A stretch of DNA of 64,000 bases from Lachnospiraceae bacterium XBD2001 (GCA_900116395.1 FPAN01000006.1:62001-126000); one strand, 5' to 3'. Counted from the stretch's first letter, positions 7,316 through 16,565 are shown. Numbers and translations: made by a program. The notes: a model not told the origin generated them from the sequence alone.

Positions 7316-9346
7316 ATGAATTGGGATGCGATTTTCAGTGATGGAACCAGGGAGTATGTGGACCCCTGGCAGCCGAAGAAGGGGCAGTCGGTTACCATTC
7401 GACTTCGTGTGGCTCACGGTGAGCAGGCGGAGATCTTTCTTTGCGCCAATAACAATCATATTCCGATGAAAGCGGATCGGGAGAATGAGACCTTCGATTA
7501 TTACAAGTTGAAGGTCAATCTGGGCGACACTCCATTTCAATACTATTTTGAATTACGTGAAGGGGATCAGGTGGTCTATTACGACCGATGCGGTGCCAGC
7601 GATGAATTGCGTTGGCAGTATCACTTTACCATTGTTCCGGGCTTCTCTACGCCGGAATGGGCCAATGGTGCGGTGATGTACCAGATTCTTGTGGACCGTT
7701 TCAAGAACTCGGATCCAACCAATGATGTGGTGGATGACGAGTATCACTATATTTCCAGAAATGTATCCTTTGTGCCGGACTGGAATCGTCCGCCGTCAGA
7801 GTTCGATGTAACGAATTTCTATGGTGGCGATTTGCAGGGCGTGAAGGACCAGTTGTATTATCTGAAGAGTTTGGGCGTAGAGGTTATTTACTTCAATCCG
7901 TTGTTTGTATCTCCGTCCAACCACAAGTATGATACCCAGGACTATGACTATATTGACCCCCATTACGGTAAAATCGTGGAGGATGGCGGCGAGACATTAG
8001 ATCCCAATGACCACGACAATCACCATGCCAGCAAGTATAAGGCCAGAGTAGCCAACAAGAAGAATCTGGAGGCATCCAATAAATTCTTCGCAGACTTTGT
8101 GAAAGAAGCCCATGAGAAGGGTATTCGTGTCATCTTAGACGGTGTGTTCAATCACTGTGGATCCTTCAATAAGTGGCTGGATCGGGAAGGCATCTACGAG
8201 GGACAGGACGGATTTGAACCGGGTGCTTACGTGTCGAAGGATAGCCCATACCACGATTACTTCCGCTTCTATCCGGAAGGAAGCTGGCCATACAACAACG
8301 CATATGATGGCTGGTGGGGCCATGATACCTTACCGAAGCTGAACTATGAGAACAGCCAGAAGCTGTGCGACTATATCTTAGATATTGCCAGAAAATGGGT
8401 ATCTCCTCCATACAACGCTGACGGCTGGAGATTGGACGTTGCAGCGGATCTGGGTCATTCCCCGGAGTTCAATCACAAGTTCTGGGCGGAGTTTCGTGAT
8501 GCTGTGAAAAAAGCCAACCCTAACGCTATTATTTTGGCAGAGCATTACGGTGACGCATCCAGCTGGCTGGGCGGCGATCAGTGGGATACCATTATGAACT
8601 ATGATGCCTTCATGGAGCCGGTGAGCTATTTTATGACCGGAATGGAGAAGCATTCGGACCGTTACGAGCCGGAGGCAGAAGGCGACGGACGTCGTTTCGA
8701 GATGACCATGCAGCATTGCATGACGGAGTTTTTGACGCCGTCCTTATACTGCGCCATGAACCAGTTGTCCAATCACGATCACTCCCGGTTCTTAACCAGA
8801 ACCAACCATAAGGTGGGTCGTGTGGCGCAGCTTGGAAGTGAGGCGGCAGGACAGGATGTGAATGTTGCTCTGTTTAAGGAAGCGGCCTTAATCCAGATGA
8901 CCTGGCCGGGAGCTCCGACCTTATACTATGGCGATGAAGCCGGTGTGGTAGGATTTACAGATCCGGACAATCGACGGACCTATCCGTGGGGCAACGCCAA
9001 TTATTATTTGATTGATTATCATCGGGATATCATCTTCATGCATCGATTCAACGAACCGCTACGTGTAGGATCGTTCCTGTTCTTGCAGACAGGAAAGGAC
9101 TACTTGTGTTATGCTCGTTTTACCGGTCATCAGAAGATGATCATTGCCATTAATCGCGGCGATTATTCCATGCATGTGGATATTCCGGCATGGCGCGCGG
9201 AAGTTCCGGACGGACAGATTCAGCAGATTTTTGTCACCAATGATTCCGGACACTCGATTCTTCCGGTACCGCACGATGTGGTAAACGGAATTTTAAGCGG
9301 AGAAATCGGCCCTCACGAGGGATATGTATTCTCCGTCAACGTATAA
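7316..9346 (+). CDS. GH13 alpha-glycosidase (neopullulanase/cyclomaltodextrinase-like)
   Basis: 676-residue glycoside hydrolase that should hydrolyse alpha-1,4 links in maltodextrins. It has no signal peptide, so it is cytoplasmic. An N-terminal beta domain (about 1-115) of CBM34 type precedes the GH13 barrel. The conserved regions are DGVFNHCG (from residue 275), GWRLDVAAD with nucleophile Asp374, the acid/base Glu409 in LAEH, and SNHDHS with Asp488. The catalytic triad is complete. ATG 7316 is preferred over 7310 because AGAGG at 7304-7308 would touch the earlier codon. Exact specificity is not decidable from sequence. It stands alone behind a candidate small RNA, away from the maltodextrin transporter at 53-57 kb. 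Confidence 0.9.
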   Translation: MNWDAIFSDGTREYVDPWQPKKGQSVTIRLRVAHGEQAEIFLCANNNHIPMKADRENETFDYYKLKVNLGDTPFQYYFELREGDQVVYYDRCGASDELRWQYHFTIVPGFSTPEWANGAVMYQILVDRFKNSDPTNDVVDDEYHYISRNVSFVPDWNRPPSEFDVTNFYGGDLQGVKDQLYYLKSLGVEVIYFNPLFVSPSNHKYDTQDYDYIDPHYGKIVEDGGETLDPNDHDNHHASKYKARVANKKNLEASNKFFADFVKEAHEKGIRVILDGVFNHCGSFNKWLDREGIYEGQDGFEPGAYVSKDSPYHDYFRFYPEGSWPYNNAYDGWWGHDTLPKLNYENSQKLCDYILDIARKWVSPPYNADGWRLDVAADLGHSPEFNHKFWAEFRDAVKKANPNAIILAEHYGDASSWLGGDQWDTIMNYDAFMEPVSYFMTGMEKHSDRYEPEAEGDGRRFEMTMQHCMTEFLTPSLYCAMNQLSNHDHSRFLTRTNHKVGRVAQLGSEAAGQDVNVALFKEAALIQMTWPGAPTLYYGDEAGVVGFTDPDNRRTYPWGNANYYLIDYHRDIIFMHRFNEPLRVGSFLFLQTGKDYLCYARFTGHQKMIIAINRGDYSMHVDIPAWRAEVPDGQIQQIFVTNDSGHSILPVPHDVVNGILSGEIGPHEGYVFSVNV

Positions 9347-9407
9347 GACGTACTTGCTCCAAGGGGATGTTCCCACCGGAGATTTTTACGAATAGTGGGG
9401 ACGAGAG

Positions 9408-12080
9408 ATGAAAGAAATTGTGTTGGGCATCGTTGCACACGTGGATGCCGGCAAAACAACCTTATCGGAAAGCTTATTATTTGATGGTGGCACCATCCGC
9501 CAGATTGGGCGGGTGGACCACCAGGATACCTATCTGGATACGGCCGAAATTGAGCGGGACCGTGGTATTACGGTTTTCTCCAAACAGGCCGGATTCTCCT
9601 ATGGCGACCTGGCGGTAACCTTACTTGACACCCCGGGTCATGTGGATTTTTCTGCGGAGATGGAGCGCTCTCTGCAGGTCTTGGATTACGCCATCTTGGT
9701 CATCAGCGGCCTCGACGGTGTTCAGAGTCATACCCGTACCCTGTGGAAGTTGTTGCGGGAGTATGAGGTTCCATGTTTTCTCTTTATCAACAAAATGGAT
9801 ATTGCCAGAGAATCCCGGGAGGAACTGCTTGCCAACTTGCGGGACAATCTTCATGGGGATTTTGTAGATATGGGCGCATTGCGTCTTGCGGATGGTGTGG
9901 TATCCGGAGATGACGATGTTTTAGAAGAACTTGCCATGGCCAACGAAGAGCTGTTAGAGGCTTATTCTAACGGCGAGCCTTTGAGGGCGGAGATGGTATC
10001 TAAGGCCATTGTGCGACGGGACTTTTTCCCTTGCGTATTTGGATCCGCGTTAAAAAATGAGGGCGTAGAAGAGCTATTACAGGTACTGTGTGATTACACC
10101 ATGGAACCGGAATACGGTGAGGAGTTCGGCGCCAGAGTTTTTAAGATTGGAAGAGATAAGAACGGCAACCGCCTGACCCACGTGCGTCTCATTGGCGGAA
10201 GCCTGAAGAATCGCCAAGAGATTACTTACGGAGAGCTTACGGAAAAGGTAACGGAAATCCGCCTCTATAACGGAGAGCGCTATGAGAGCCTGCAGGAGGC
10301 CCATGCGGGGCAGGTCTGCACCTTGCTTGGACTAAGTGATACCAAGCCGGGACAAGGGCTTGGAGCCTGTGACGATGCAGATGTGCCGTTAATGGAAGCG
10401 GTGTTAAACTACCAGGTCATCCCACCGGAGGACTATCCGCTTCCGACGCTGCTTGCCAACATGCGCCAGTTAGAGGAAGAAGACCCGGCGCTGCAGGTGG
10501 AGTGGTTAGAAGAAACCAAAGAAATTCATATCAATATTATGGGGCCGGTGCAGACGGAGGTGCTGCAGCAGGAGATTAAGCGCAGATTTGGCGTGGTCGT
10601 GACCTTCGGCCCGGGAAAGATTCTGTATAAAGAGACCATTACGGCACCAATCGAGGGCGTAGGACATTATGAGCCGTTGCGCCACTTCGCGGATGTGCAT
10701 CTTCTGATCGAACCGTTGGAAAACGGTGCGGGCATTCAGCTGGCCAGCGATTGCAGCCAGGATGTTCTGGCGCTGAACTGGCAGAGGCTGATTCTGACCC
10801 ATTTGGGGGAGCGCATGCATCGAGGAACCTTAATCGGAGCGCCGATAACGGATGTGAAGATTACGGTGATTGGTGGACGTGCCCATATCAAGCATACGGA
10901 AGGCGGTGACTTCCGTCAGGCCACCTATCGTGCGGTGCGCCAGGGCTTGAAAAAAGCAGCAGCAGCCGGTATGGCGCAGATATTGGAACCTTTTTATCAG
11001 GTACGCCTGACCATCCCACAGGATATGATTGGCCGTGCCATGATGGATTTGGAGCGGATGCATGGAACCATGGAGCCGCCCTTCATAGAAGACGGTATGG
11101 GTGTGCTCATTGGCCGTGTGCCGGTTGCCTGCATTGCAGACTACGGTAAGGACGTGGCGGTCTATACCGGTGGTATGGGACAGTTATCCCTTAGCTTGGC
11201 AGGATATTATCCATGTCATAATCCGGAAGAAGTGATGGCGGAGAAGGATTACGACAGCGACCGGGATATTAAGAACAGTTGCGACTCTGTTTTCCCAGCC
11301 CATGGCGTGGCAAGCATTGTGCCGTGGTTCGAGGTGGAATCCTACAGCCCGCCGGTGCTTGCGGAAGTGAAGGTGGGGGAAGAGCGCCTTCGTCCTGCTC
11401 CTAGTGAAAAAGCCCCGTCAAAAGGGTATAATAATTTAGACGATGAACTGGAAGCGATTTTCGTGCGTACCTTCGGTCCGATTCGACGGAGACTGCCGTC
11501 TCAGACGGTGATTCGTCCGAAAGATGACGGAGCCAAGGCAGCGAAGGCCCGAGAGGAATACTTTGCCACCCATGAAAACGCAGCCAATCGACGCAAGGCC
11601 ACCAAGAAGGGTTATATCCTGGTGGACGGATACAACGTGATTCATGCCTGGAAGGAACTTGCGGAGCTGATGGAAGTGGATATCCACGGCGCCAGAGGGC
11701 GGCTGTTGGATATGCTATCCAATTTCCAGGGCGTAGACGGCCGGGAGATGATTGTGGTGTTTGATGCATACCGGGTGAAAGGCGGAAGCGGTTCGACCCA
11801 GCGGTATCACAATCTCTATGTGGTCTATACCAAGGAAGCTCAGACGGCAGATGCCTATATTGAACGGGCAACCCATGAATTGGTGAAGGATGCTTCCGTG
11901 ACGGTGGTGACATCGGATCGTGCGGAGCAGATTATTGTTGCGGGCAGCGGAGCCCTTAGAATATCATCCGAAGAATTTGAGCGGCGGGTTGCTGATGTAA
12001 CCCGACAAGCGTTGGAGGATTATCGAAGTGAAAATAATACATTGCGCGGATCTACATTTAGACTCCAAGATGGAGAGTAA
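9408..12080 (+). CDS. TetM/EF-G-like ribosomal GTPase fused to a Rae1/YacP NYN nuclease
   Basis: 890 residues. The first 650 or so are a translational GTPase of the tetracycline ribosomal-protection/EF-G type: G1 AHVDAGKTT (10-18), switch DRGIT (51-55), DTPGH (74-78), NKMD (128-131), then EF-G-like domains II to V. After a charged linker (about 670-730) comes a complete NYN nuclease domain from residue 735, beginning GYILVDGYNVIHAW with acidic residues Asp740, a second Asp in VVFDAYRVKGG and a third in EAQTADAYIE, the pattern of YacP/Rae1. Rae1 is a Bacillus endoribonuclease that cleaves mRNA in the ribosomal A site; TetM-type GTPases also act there. A ribosome-rescue or mRNA-surveillance role is therefore inferred. 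It overlaps the next gene by 53 bases. Confidence 0.88.
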   Translation: MKEIVLGIVAHVDAGKTTLSESLLFDGGTIRQIGRVDHQDTYLDTAEIERDRGITVFSKQAGFSYGDLAVTLLDTPGHVDFSAEMERSLQVLDYAILVISGLDGVQSHTRTLWKLLREYEVPCFLFINKMDIARESREELLANLRDNLHGDFVDMGALRLADGVVSGDDDVLEELAMANEELLEAYSNGEPLRAEMVSKAIVRRDFFPCVFGSALKNEGVEELLQVLCDYTMEPEYGEEFGARVFKIGRDKNGNRLTHVRLIGGSLKNRQEITYGELTEKVTEIRLYNGERYESLQEAHAGQVCTLLGLSDTKPGQGLGACDDADVPLMEAVLNYQVIPPEDYPLPTLLANMRQLEEEDPALQVEWLEETKEIHINIMGPVQTEVLQQEIKRRFGVVVTFGPGKILYKETITAPIEGVGHYEPLRHFADVHLLIEPLENGAGIQLASDCSQDVLALNWQRLILTHLGERMHRGTLIGAPITDVKITVIGGRAHIKHTEGGDFRQATYRAVRQGLKKAAAAGMAQILEPFYQVRLTIPQDMIGRAMMDLERMHGTMEPPFIEDGMGVLIGRVPVACIADYGKDVAVYTGGMGQLSLSLAGYYPCHNPEEVMAEKDYDSDRDIKNSCDSVFPAHGVASIVPWFEVESYSPPVLAEVKVGEERLRPAPSEKAPSKGYNNLDDELEAIFVRTFGPIRRRLPSQTVIRPKDDGAKAAKAREEYFATHENAANRRKATKKGYILVDGYNVIHAWKELAELMEVDIHGARGRLLDMLSNFQGVDGREMIVVFDAYRVKGGSGSTQRYHNLYVVYTKEAQTADAYIERATHELVKDASVTVVTSDRAEQIIVAGSGALRISSEEFERRVADVTRQALEDYRSENNTLRGSTFRLQDGE

Positions 12081-13119
12081 TCTGGATGCGGAAAAAGCGA
12101 AACAACGGCGAGATGAATTGTTGGATACCTATGAACGCATGGTGGCTTACGGGGCAGATCATGGAGTATCTGTCATTATGATTGCCGGAGATTTGTTTGA
12201 TAAACAACATATCAGAAAAACAGCAGGACGCCGAGTATTGGACCAGATTTACGAGCATCCGGAAATTGACTTTTTATACTTACAGGGCAATCATGACCGC
12301 ACGGACTTCCTGCAGTCCATCGATGAGGACAGCTTCCCGGAGAACCTGAAGTTGTTTACCACGGATTCCTGGGAGCAATACGTCTATGGGGATGTGGTTA
12401 TTACCGGTCGAGAAATCTGTGATGACAATTATAAGACCTTGTCCACGGATCTGGTATTGGACCAGCAGAAGACCAACATCGTCATGCTTCACGGACAGGA
12501 GTCTAACTATGTGGGCCGGGACAAGACTCACATCATCAACTTATCGGAATTCCGAAACAAATACATCGACTATTTGGCCTTAGGCCATATTCACAGCTAC
12601 AAGGAAGACCGTCTGGATGACCGGGGTGTGTACTGTTACTCCGGATGTCTGGAAGGCCGTGGCTTCGACGAGTGTGGTGAGAAGGGCTTCGTGGAATTGG
12701 AGATTACGGATGGTGAGATTAGCCGGACCTTCATTCCGATTGCCAAGCGCCTCTTACATGAGGTAGAGGTGCCATTGGTGGTGCACATGTCCACCGCAGA
12801 GATGTTGTCTGCAGTGGAAGAGAAGGTGGGACGGATACCATCCAAGGACCTGGTAAAAATCGTCTTAACCGGTGAGAAAGAAATGGACGCGGATATCGAC
12901 ATGCGAAGAATCCGCAAAGAATATTATGATCGATTCTATTTTTTGAAGGTCTATGATCACTCCAGCATTCAGATTGATTATGAGAGCTTCAAGTTGGATC
13001 GTACTCTAAAGGGCGAATTCGTCCGCTTGATGCAGCAGCAGGATATGCCGGAAGAGCAGCGTGCCGCTATTATTGAGATTGGCATCAAAGCGGTTATGGG
13101 AGAGGAAATCGAGGAATGA
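12028..13119 (+). CDS. metallophosphoesterase, YhaO/SbcD family
   Basis: 363-residue calcineurin-like nuclease subunit. Metal-binding motifs in order are HCADLHLDS (5-13), GDLFDK (about 53), GNHDRTD (about 89), HGQE (about 154) and GHIHSYKED (about 188). It pairs with the ATPase encoded next to it; by analogy with SbcCD and Bacillus YhaO/YhaN the complex processes DNA ends or hairpins. The start is GTG at 12028, with GGAGG at 12014-12018, and lies inside the end of the GTPase-nuclease gene. It shares ATGA with the downstream gene, so the three genes are translationally coupled. Confidence 0.9.
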   Translation: MKIIHCADLHLDSKMESNLDAEKAKQRRDELLDTYERMVAYGADHGVSVIMIAGDLFDKQHIRKTAGRRVLDQIYEHPEIDFLYLQGNHDRTDFLQSIDEDSFPENLKLFTTDSWEQYVYGDVVITGREICDDNYKTLSTDLVLDQQKTNIVMLHGQESNYVGRDKTHIINLSEFRNKYIDYLALGHIHSYKEDRLDDRGVYCYSGCLEGRGFDECGEKGFVELEITDGEISRTFIPIAKRLLHEVEVPLVVHMSTAEMLSAVEEKVGRIPSKDLVKIVLTGEKEMDADIDMRRIRKEYYDRFYFLKVYDHSSIQIDYESFKLDRTLKGEFVRLMQQQDMPEEQRAAIIEIGIKAVMGEEIEE

Positions 13120-15782
13120 AGTTAAAATCCTGTTACATTGCAGGCTTTGGTCGAATCAAGGATTTTACCTATGATTTTACCGATGGCCTCAACGGAATTT
13201 TAGAAGAGAACGGCTGGGGCAAAACCACCTTTTCCGTATTCATCAAGTCCATGTTTTACGGAATGGAATACTCCAGACGACGGGAACTGTCGGAACGGGA
13301 ACACTATATGCCATGGGACGGCAGTAACTACGGAGGTAGCCTGACCTTCCTGGTAGAGGACAAGGAGTACCGCATCGAGCGGTTCTTCGGTAAAAAAGAC
13401 AGTGAGGATACCTTCCGTCTGTTTGACGCTACCACCGGCTTGGCTTCCTCCGATTATACGGAGAATATCGGAGAAGAGCTGTTCCAGGTGGACCGGGATG
13501 CATTCGAGAAGAGCGTGTTTGTTCCACAGGAATCCCTAGAGACCGGAATGACCGACAGCATCAATGCCAAGATGGGTAACCTGTCCGCAGTGCGGGATGA
13601 TATGAGCAACTTCGACGCAGCCATTAAGCGGGTAGAAGATGCGAAAAAAGTCTATGCCAGCCGTGGTTCCGTAAATCCCGGCAAGCTGGTACGGGTTCGC
13701 GCTGCTATTAGCGAGTGTAACGAAGCCTTAGAGAAGCTGCCGGCCCTAAACAGTGCCTTCGAGCAGAAGGACCAGATCTTAGGGGACCGTTGGACCGAGT
13801 ATCACAAGCTCTCTGAGGAGAAGAAGGCCTTGCAGGAGCAGATTGCGACACAGAGTAAAAAAGAACAGGAAATCGGAGCATACCGTGAGAAAAAAGAAAC
13901 GGTAGAAACCGATAAGCAATCCTTGGAAGCGATGGATGAGTTCTTCGCTGCGGGAATTCCGGATAATGACACCTTCGGTGTTGCAGAAGCAACAGAACGA
14001 GAGTGGGCAGTAGATCGAACCCGCTTGCAGGAGCTGCAGGAGCGACTTCCAAGTGAAGCGGAACAGCGCCGGTTGGAGGAGCTGTTCGACGGACAGGAGG
14101 TTCATCGGGAGGATATTGAGCGCTGGAACGGAGAACTTCGCCGTATCCAGACCCTCCAGATGGAGTGCCAGCATCTGCAGATGTCCGAGGAAGACCGGAT
14201 GCAGTTGCAGGAGTTGAAGATTTACTTCCAGAAGAAGGTGCCAACAACGGAAGAGTTGACGGAGACCTTGAACCGGGCTTCTCTTTTGACCCAGTTGGAC
14301 GGACAGTTAGAGACTTTGGAAGATCAGTATAAAGAGGCTCAGATGGAACATCGTCAGCTGCAGCGCAAGAGAAAAGCAGGTGCCGGTGGATTTGTGGTAA
14401 CGGTGTTGATTGCACTGGTGCTGTTTGCCGGTGGCTTGGTATTCCATTTTTATACGTTGCCGTCTGCTGTTACCAATCTGGTGCAGGGCATTTGCTTCAT
14501 CGGAGGTGCGTTGCTTCTGGTGTTGGCTGTTGTTGTGGCGATTCGTATCCGTATGCGGGATCGTAAGATGCGTTTGGAAGCCAGCATGGAAGAGCAGGAC
14601 GCCCAGCAGGCCTTGGAGGAGAAGCGCAGACAGCGTACCGAGACTGCAGAGGAGTGTCAGAAGTTCCTGCAGAACTTCTTAGTAACACCTACCGAGAGTC
14701 TCCAGCAGATGGTGGTGGAGATTCAGCGAAAGGCGGATAACTATCAGCGCTTGTCCGATGCAGAGAAGAAGTATTTGGACCAGACCGCAGAGAGTATGGA
14801 CGAGTTGACGGCGTTACAGGTGTCCCTGAATTCTGCCTTGGCACACTACGGCGTATGCTACGGAGAGGATATGGCAGAAGGCGGTCACGAGAAGGATGTC
14901 TTAGACCGTCTGGAAAAGGATCTGCGTATCTACGAAGAAATGGTGGAAAACCAACAGAGCGCCAAGGAATTGGGACAGCTGGTAGCCAGCCAGGAAGCAG
15001 TGGTTCGAGGCTTCGTGGAGAAGTATCCGACGGATAAGAACCAGTCCTATCATGAGCAGATTCAGACCATCCATCTGAACGCTGAGCAGTATCAGAGTTT
15101 GGTTAGCCGTCTGGCGAAGCTTCAGGAAGAGATTGAAGAATTCGAGAAGCGCTTTGATGTGAACGAAGATGTGGAGACGGTGGAAGACTTGCAGGCTCGC
15201 CAGCGGGTCATTGATGAGCGCCTGGCAGAGCTTCGTGATATGAATGCCAAGGGCAAAAGCGAACTCTCCGAGTTGGCTGAAGAGATTCAGGAGCTGGAAG
15301 AGATTGCGGAAGAGCTGGATCAGTACAAGCGCCAGGAAGTGGAGATGGAAGAGCGAATCGAGCTCTTCGATAACACAATGAAGTTCTTAAAGCAAGCAAG
15401 AGAACAGTTCTTATCCCGTTACATGGGACCACTGCGCAAGGGCTTGCGTAATTACTTACAGGAACTTGGCATGGAAGGCTTGGATCCGGAGAATGTGGAT
15501 TTGGATATGGATTTGAACGTCTTAATCCAGGCGGAAGGTGCTACCCGTAAGGCGGAGTACTTAAGCTCCGGTTACCAGGATTTGACAGCACTGTGTGCCC
15601 GTTTTGCCTTAATTGATGTGCTCTATGAGCGGGAGAAGCCGGTATTGATTCTGGATGATCCATTCACTAATTTCGATGAAGGTAAGATTCGTATGGCCTT
15701 GGAACTTCTGGAGAAGTTATGTGCCGATCGACAGGTGGTTTACTTCACCTGCCACGAGAGTCGTATGCCAAAAGAGGCTTGA
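13116..15782 (+). CDS. AAA ATPase with coiled coils and membrane hairpin, YhaN/SbcC-like
   Basis: 888-residue SMC-type ATPase. Walker A ENGWGKTTFS is at residues 31-40 and the Walker B region LILDDP near 844-849, with a signature SSGYQDL just before; the middle is long coiled coil. Two membrane segments (about 424-447 and 455-480) interrupt the coil, as in YhaN proteins, so the complex is probably membrane-associated. It is the partner of the upstream metallophosphoesterase (4-base ATGA overlap). SbcC zinc-hook cysteines are not visible. The stop codon overlaps the -35 element of the tRNA promoter. Confidence 0.88.
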   Translation: MKLKSCYIAGFGRIKDFTYDFTDGLNGILEENGWGKTTFSVFIKSMFYGMEYSRRRELSEREHYMPWDGSNYGGSLTFLVEDKEYRIERFFGKKDSEDTFRLFDATTGLASSDYTENIGEELFQVDRDAFEKSVFVPQESLETGMTDSINAKMGNLSAVRDDMSNFDAAIKRVEDAKKVYASRGSVNPGKLVRVRAAISECNEALEKLPALNSAFEQKDQILGDRWTEYHKLSEEKKALQEQIATQSKKEQEIGAYREKKETVETDKQSLEAMDEFFAAGIPDNDTFGVAEATEREWAVDRTRLQELQERLPSEAEQRRLEELFDGQEVHREDIERWNGELRRIQTLQMECQHLQMSEEDRMQLQELKIYFQKKVPTTEELTETLNRASLLTQLDGQLETLEDQYKEAQMEHRQLQRKRKAGAGGFVVTVLIALVLFAGGLVFHFYTLPSAVTNLVQGICFIGGALLLVLAVVVAIRIRMRDRKMRLEASMEEQDAQQALEEKRRQRTETAEECQKFLQNFLVTPTESLQQMVVEIQRKADNYQRLSDAEKKYLDQTAESMDELTALQVSLNSALAHYGVCYGEDMAEGGHEKDVLDRLEKDLRIYEEMVENQQSAKELGQLVASQEAVVRGFVEKYPTDKNQSYHEQIQTIHLNAEQYQSLVSRLAKLQEEIEEFEKRFDVNEDVETVEDLQARQRVIDERLAELRDMNAKGKSELSELAEEIQELEEIAEELDQYKRQEVEMEERIELFDNTMKFLKQAREQFLSRYMGPLRKGLRNYLQELGMEGLDPENVDLDMDLNVLIQAEGATRKAEYLSSGYQDLTALCARFALIDVLYEREKPVLILDDPFTNFDEGKIRMALELLEKLCADRQVVYFTCHESRMPKEA

Positions 15783-15807
15783 CATTCCGAAATGTTTTTA
15801 ATAAAAT
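15779..15807 (+). promoter_or_regulatory. promoter of the tRNA pair
   Basis: TTGACA at 15779-15784, 17 bases, TAAAAT at 15802-15807: a near-perfect promoter 33 bases before tRNA-Phe. Its -35 overlaps the stop codon of the preceding gene. Confidence 0.85.
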
Positions 15808-15839
15808 CGTTTTTGTTGTGAGTGATTCACAGCAAGGAC

Positions 15840-15912
<73 letters not shown>

Positions 15913-15915
15913 CAT

Positions 15916-15986
15916 GCGGGTGTAGTTCAATGGTAGAACACCAGCCTTCCAAGCTGGATACGTGGGTTCGATTCCCATCACCCGCT
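15916..15986 (+). tRNA. tRNA-Gly (UCC)
   Basis: Full cloverleaf: acceptor GCGGGTG/CACCCGC, anticodon stem CCAGC/GCTGG around CTTCCAA giving TCC, T arm GGGTTCGATTCCC, discriminator T. CCA is not encoded. It lies 3 bases after tRNA-Phe and shares its transcript. Confidence 0.97.
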
Positions 15987-15987
15987 T

Positions 15988-16031
15988 AATAAATAAGACC
16001 TCAGGCAATCGCCTGGGGTCTTATTTATTTA
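15988..16031 (+). terminator. terminator of the tRNA transcript
   Basis: A 19-bp stem with one mismatch or wobble, AATAAATAAGACCTCAGGC (15988-16006) against GCCTGGGGTCTTATTTATT (16011-16029), over a 4-base loop. The A/T-rich base supplies the U tract in both directions. Confidence 0.8.
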
Positions 16032-16061
16032 GCGGGTGAGACCTCGAATCCATCACCCGCT
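16032..16061 (+). repeat. remnant of a second tRNA-Gly copy
   Basis: GCGGGTG (16032-16038) equals the 5' end of tRNA-Gly, and TCGAATCCATCACCCGCT (from 16044) matches its 3' T arm and acceptor with one base missing. Only 5 bases separate the two ends. This looks like a tRNA-Gly copy whose centre was deleted, or an attachment-site duplication. Confidence 0.6.
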
Positions 16062-16071
16062 ACACGATGAT

Positions 16072-16416
16072 TTACTCTCCAACTACATTTTCTAAGATTA
16101 CCTTACGCCCCCCTACAATCTGGCTCTTGTGGCTCCGACAGTTCGGGCAGCAGTAGTCGTTGTCCCGATTGGGCTCATAGGTGGTGCCGCAATCGTCGCA
16201 CTTGGCGGTAACGGCCTTGGGGGCCATGGTAAGAATAGAGCCTTCCAGCACGGTTCCTGCTACCGCCTGGCGATAGCACTTCTCCATTAACTCCGGGACA
16301 ACGCCGGCCATAGCGCCCACTTCGACCTGAAGTTCCGTCACTTTCGTAAGGTTGTTCTGTTGTATCATTTCCATTGCCAGGGACACAACCCTGGACACAT
16401 AACTCATTTCATGCAT
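16072..16416 (-). CDS. hypA: hydrogenase nickel incorporation protein HypA
   Basis: 114-residue metallochaperone that with HypB delivers nickel to the hydrogenase large subunit. It starts with the conserved MHE (His2 and Glu3 help bind nickel) and carries the zinc site CDDCG...CCPNC in its second half. The start at 16416 is fixed by the MHE motif; a longer in-frame version to 16479 would cross the promoter. It diverges from the hydrogenase operon. The minus-strand -10 TATAAT ends only 6 bases before the ATG, so the message may be leaderless. Confidence 0.95.
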   Translation of the reverse strand: MHEMSYVSRVVSLAMEMIQQNNLTKVTELQVEVGAMAGVVPELMEKCYRQAVAGTVLEGSILTMAPKAVTAKCDDCGTTYEPNRDNDYCCPNCRSHKSQIVGGRKVILENVVGE

Positions 16417-16422
16417 GCTCCC

Positions 16423-16452
16423 ATTATAATACAGATGGTATGGAAAAACTAA
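16423..16452 (-). promoter_or_regulatory. hypA promoter
   Basis: On the minus strand, TATAAT (16428 to 16423) with a weak -35 (TTAGTT, 16452 to 16447). Predicted start coincides with the hypA ATG at 16416. Confidence 0.55.
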
Positions 16453-16496
16453 CAAGAATATGGACTGAAATTTGTACAATATTTAACCACGAAGCA

Positions 16497-16525
16497 TTAG
16501 ATTTTGCGGTATAGAATGCTATAAT
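16497..16525 (+). promoter_or_regulatory. promoter of the ech-hyp operon
   Basis: Extended -10 TGCTATAAT (16517-16525) with -35-like TTAGAT at 16497-16502, spacing 17. It leaves a leader of about 75 bases with a hairpin CGCTGT/ACAGCG at 16563-16579. Confidence 0.65.
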
Positions 16526-16565
16526 ATTATATTTGTGGAGTATTGTTAATTTTCACACAATCCGC

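Noticed and set aside
9408-12080. Tetracycline resistance gene (tetM/tetW type)
   Set aside because: The GTPase half resembles ribosomal protection proteins, but it is fused to a nuclease, sits in a chromosomal housekeeping setting and has no mobile-element context, so a resistance call is not supported.
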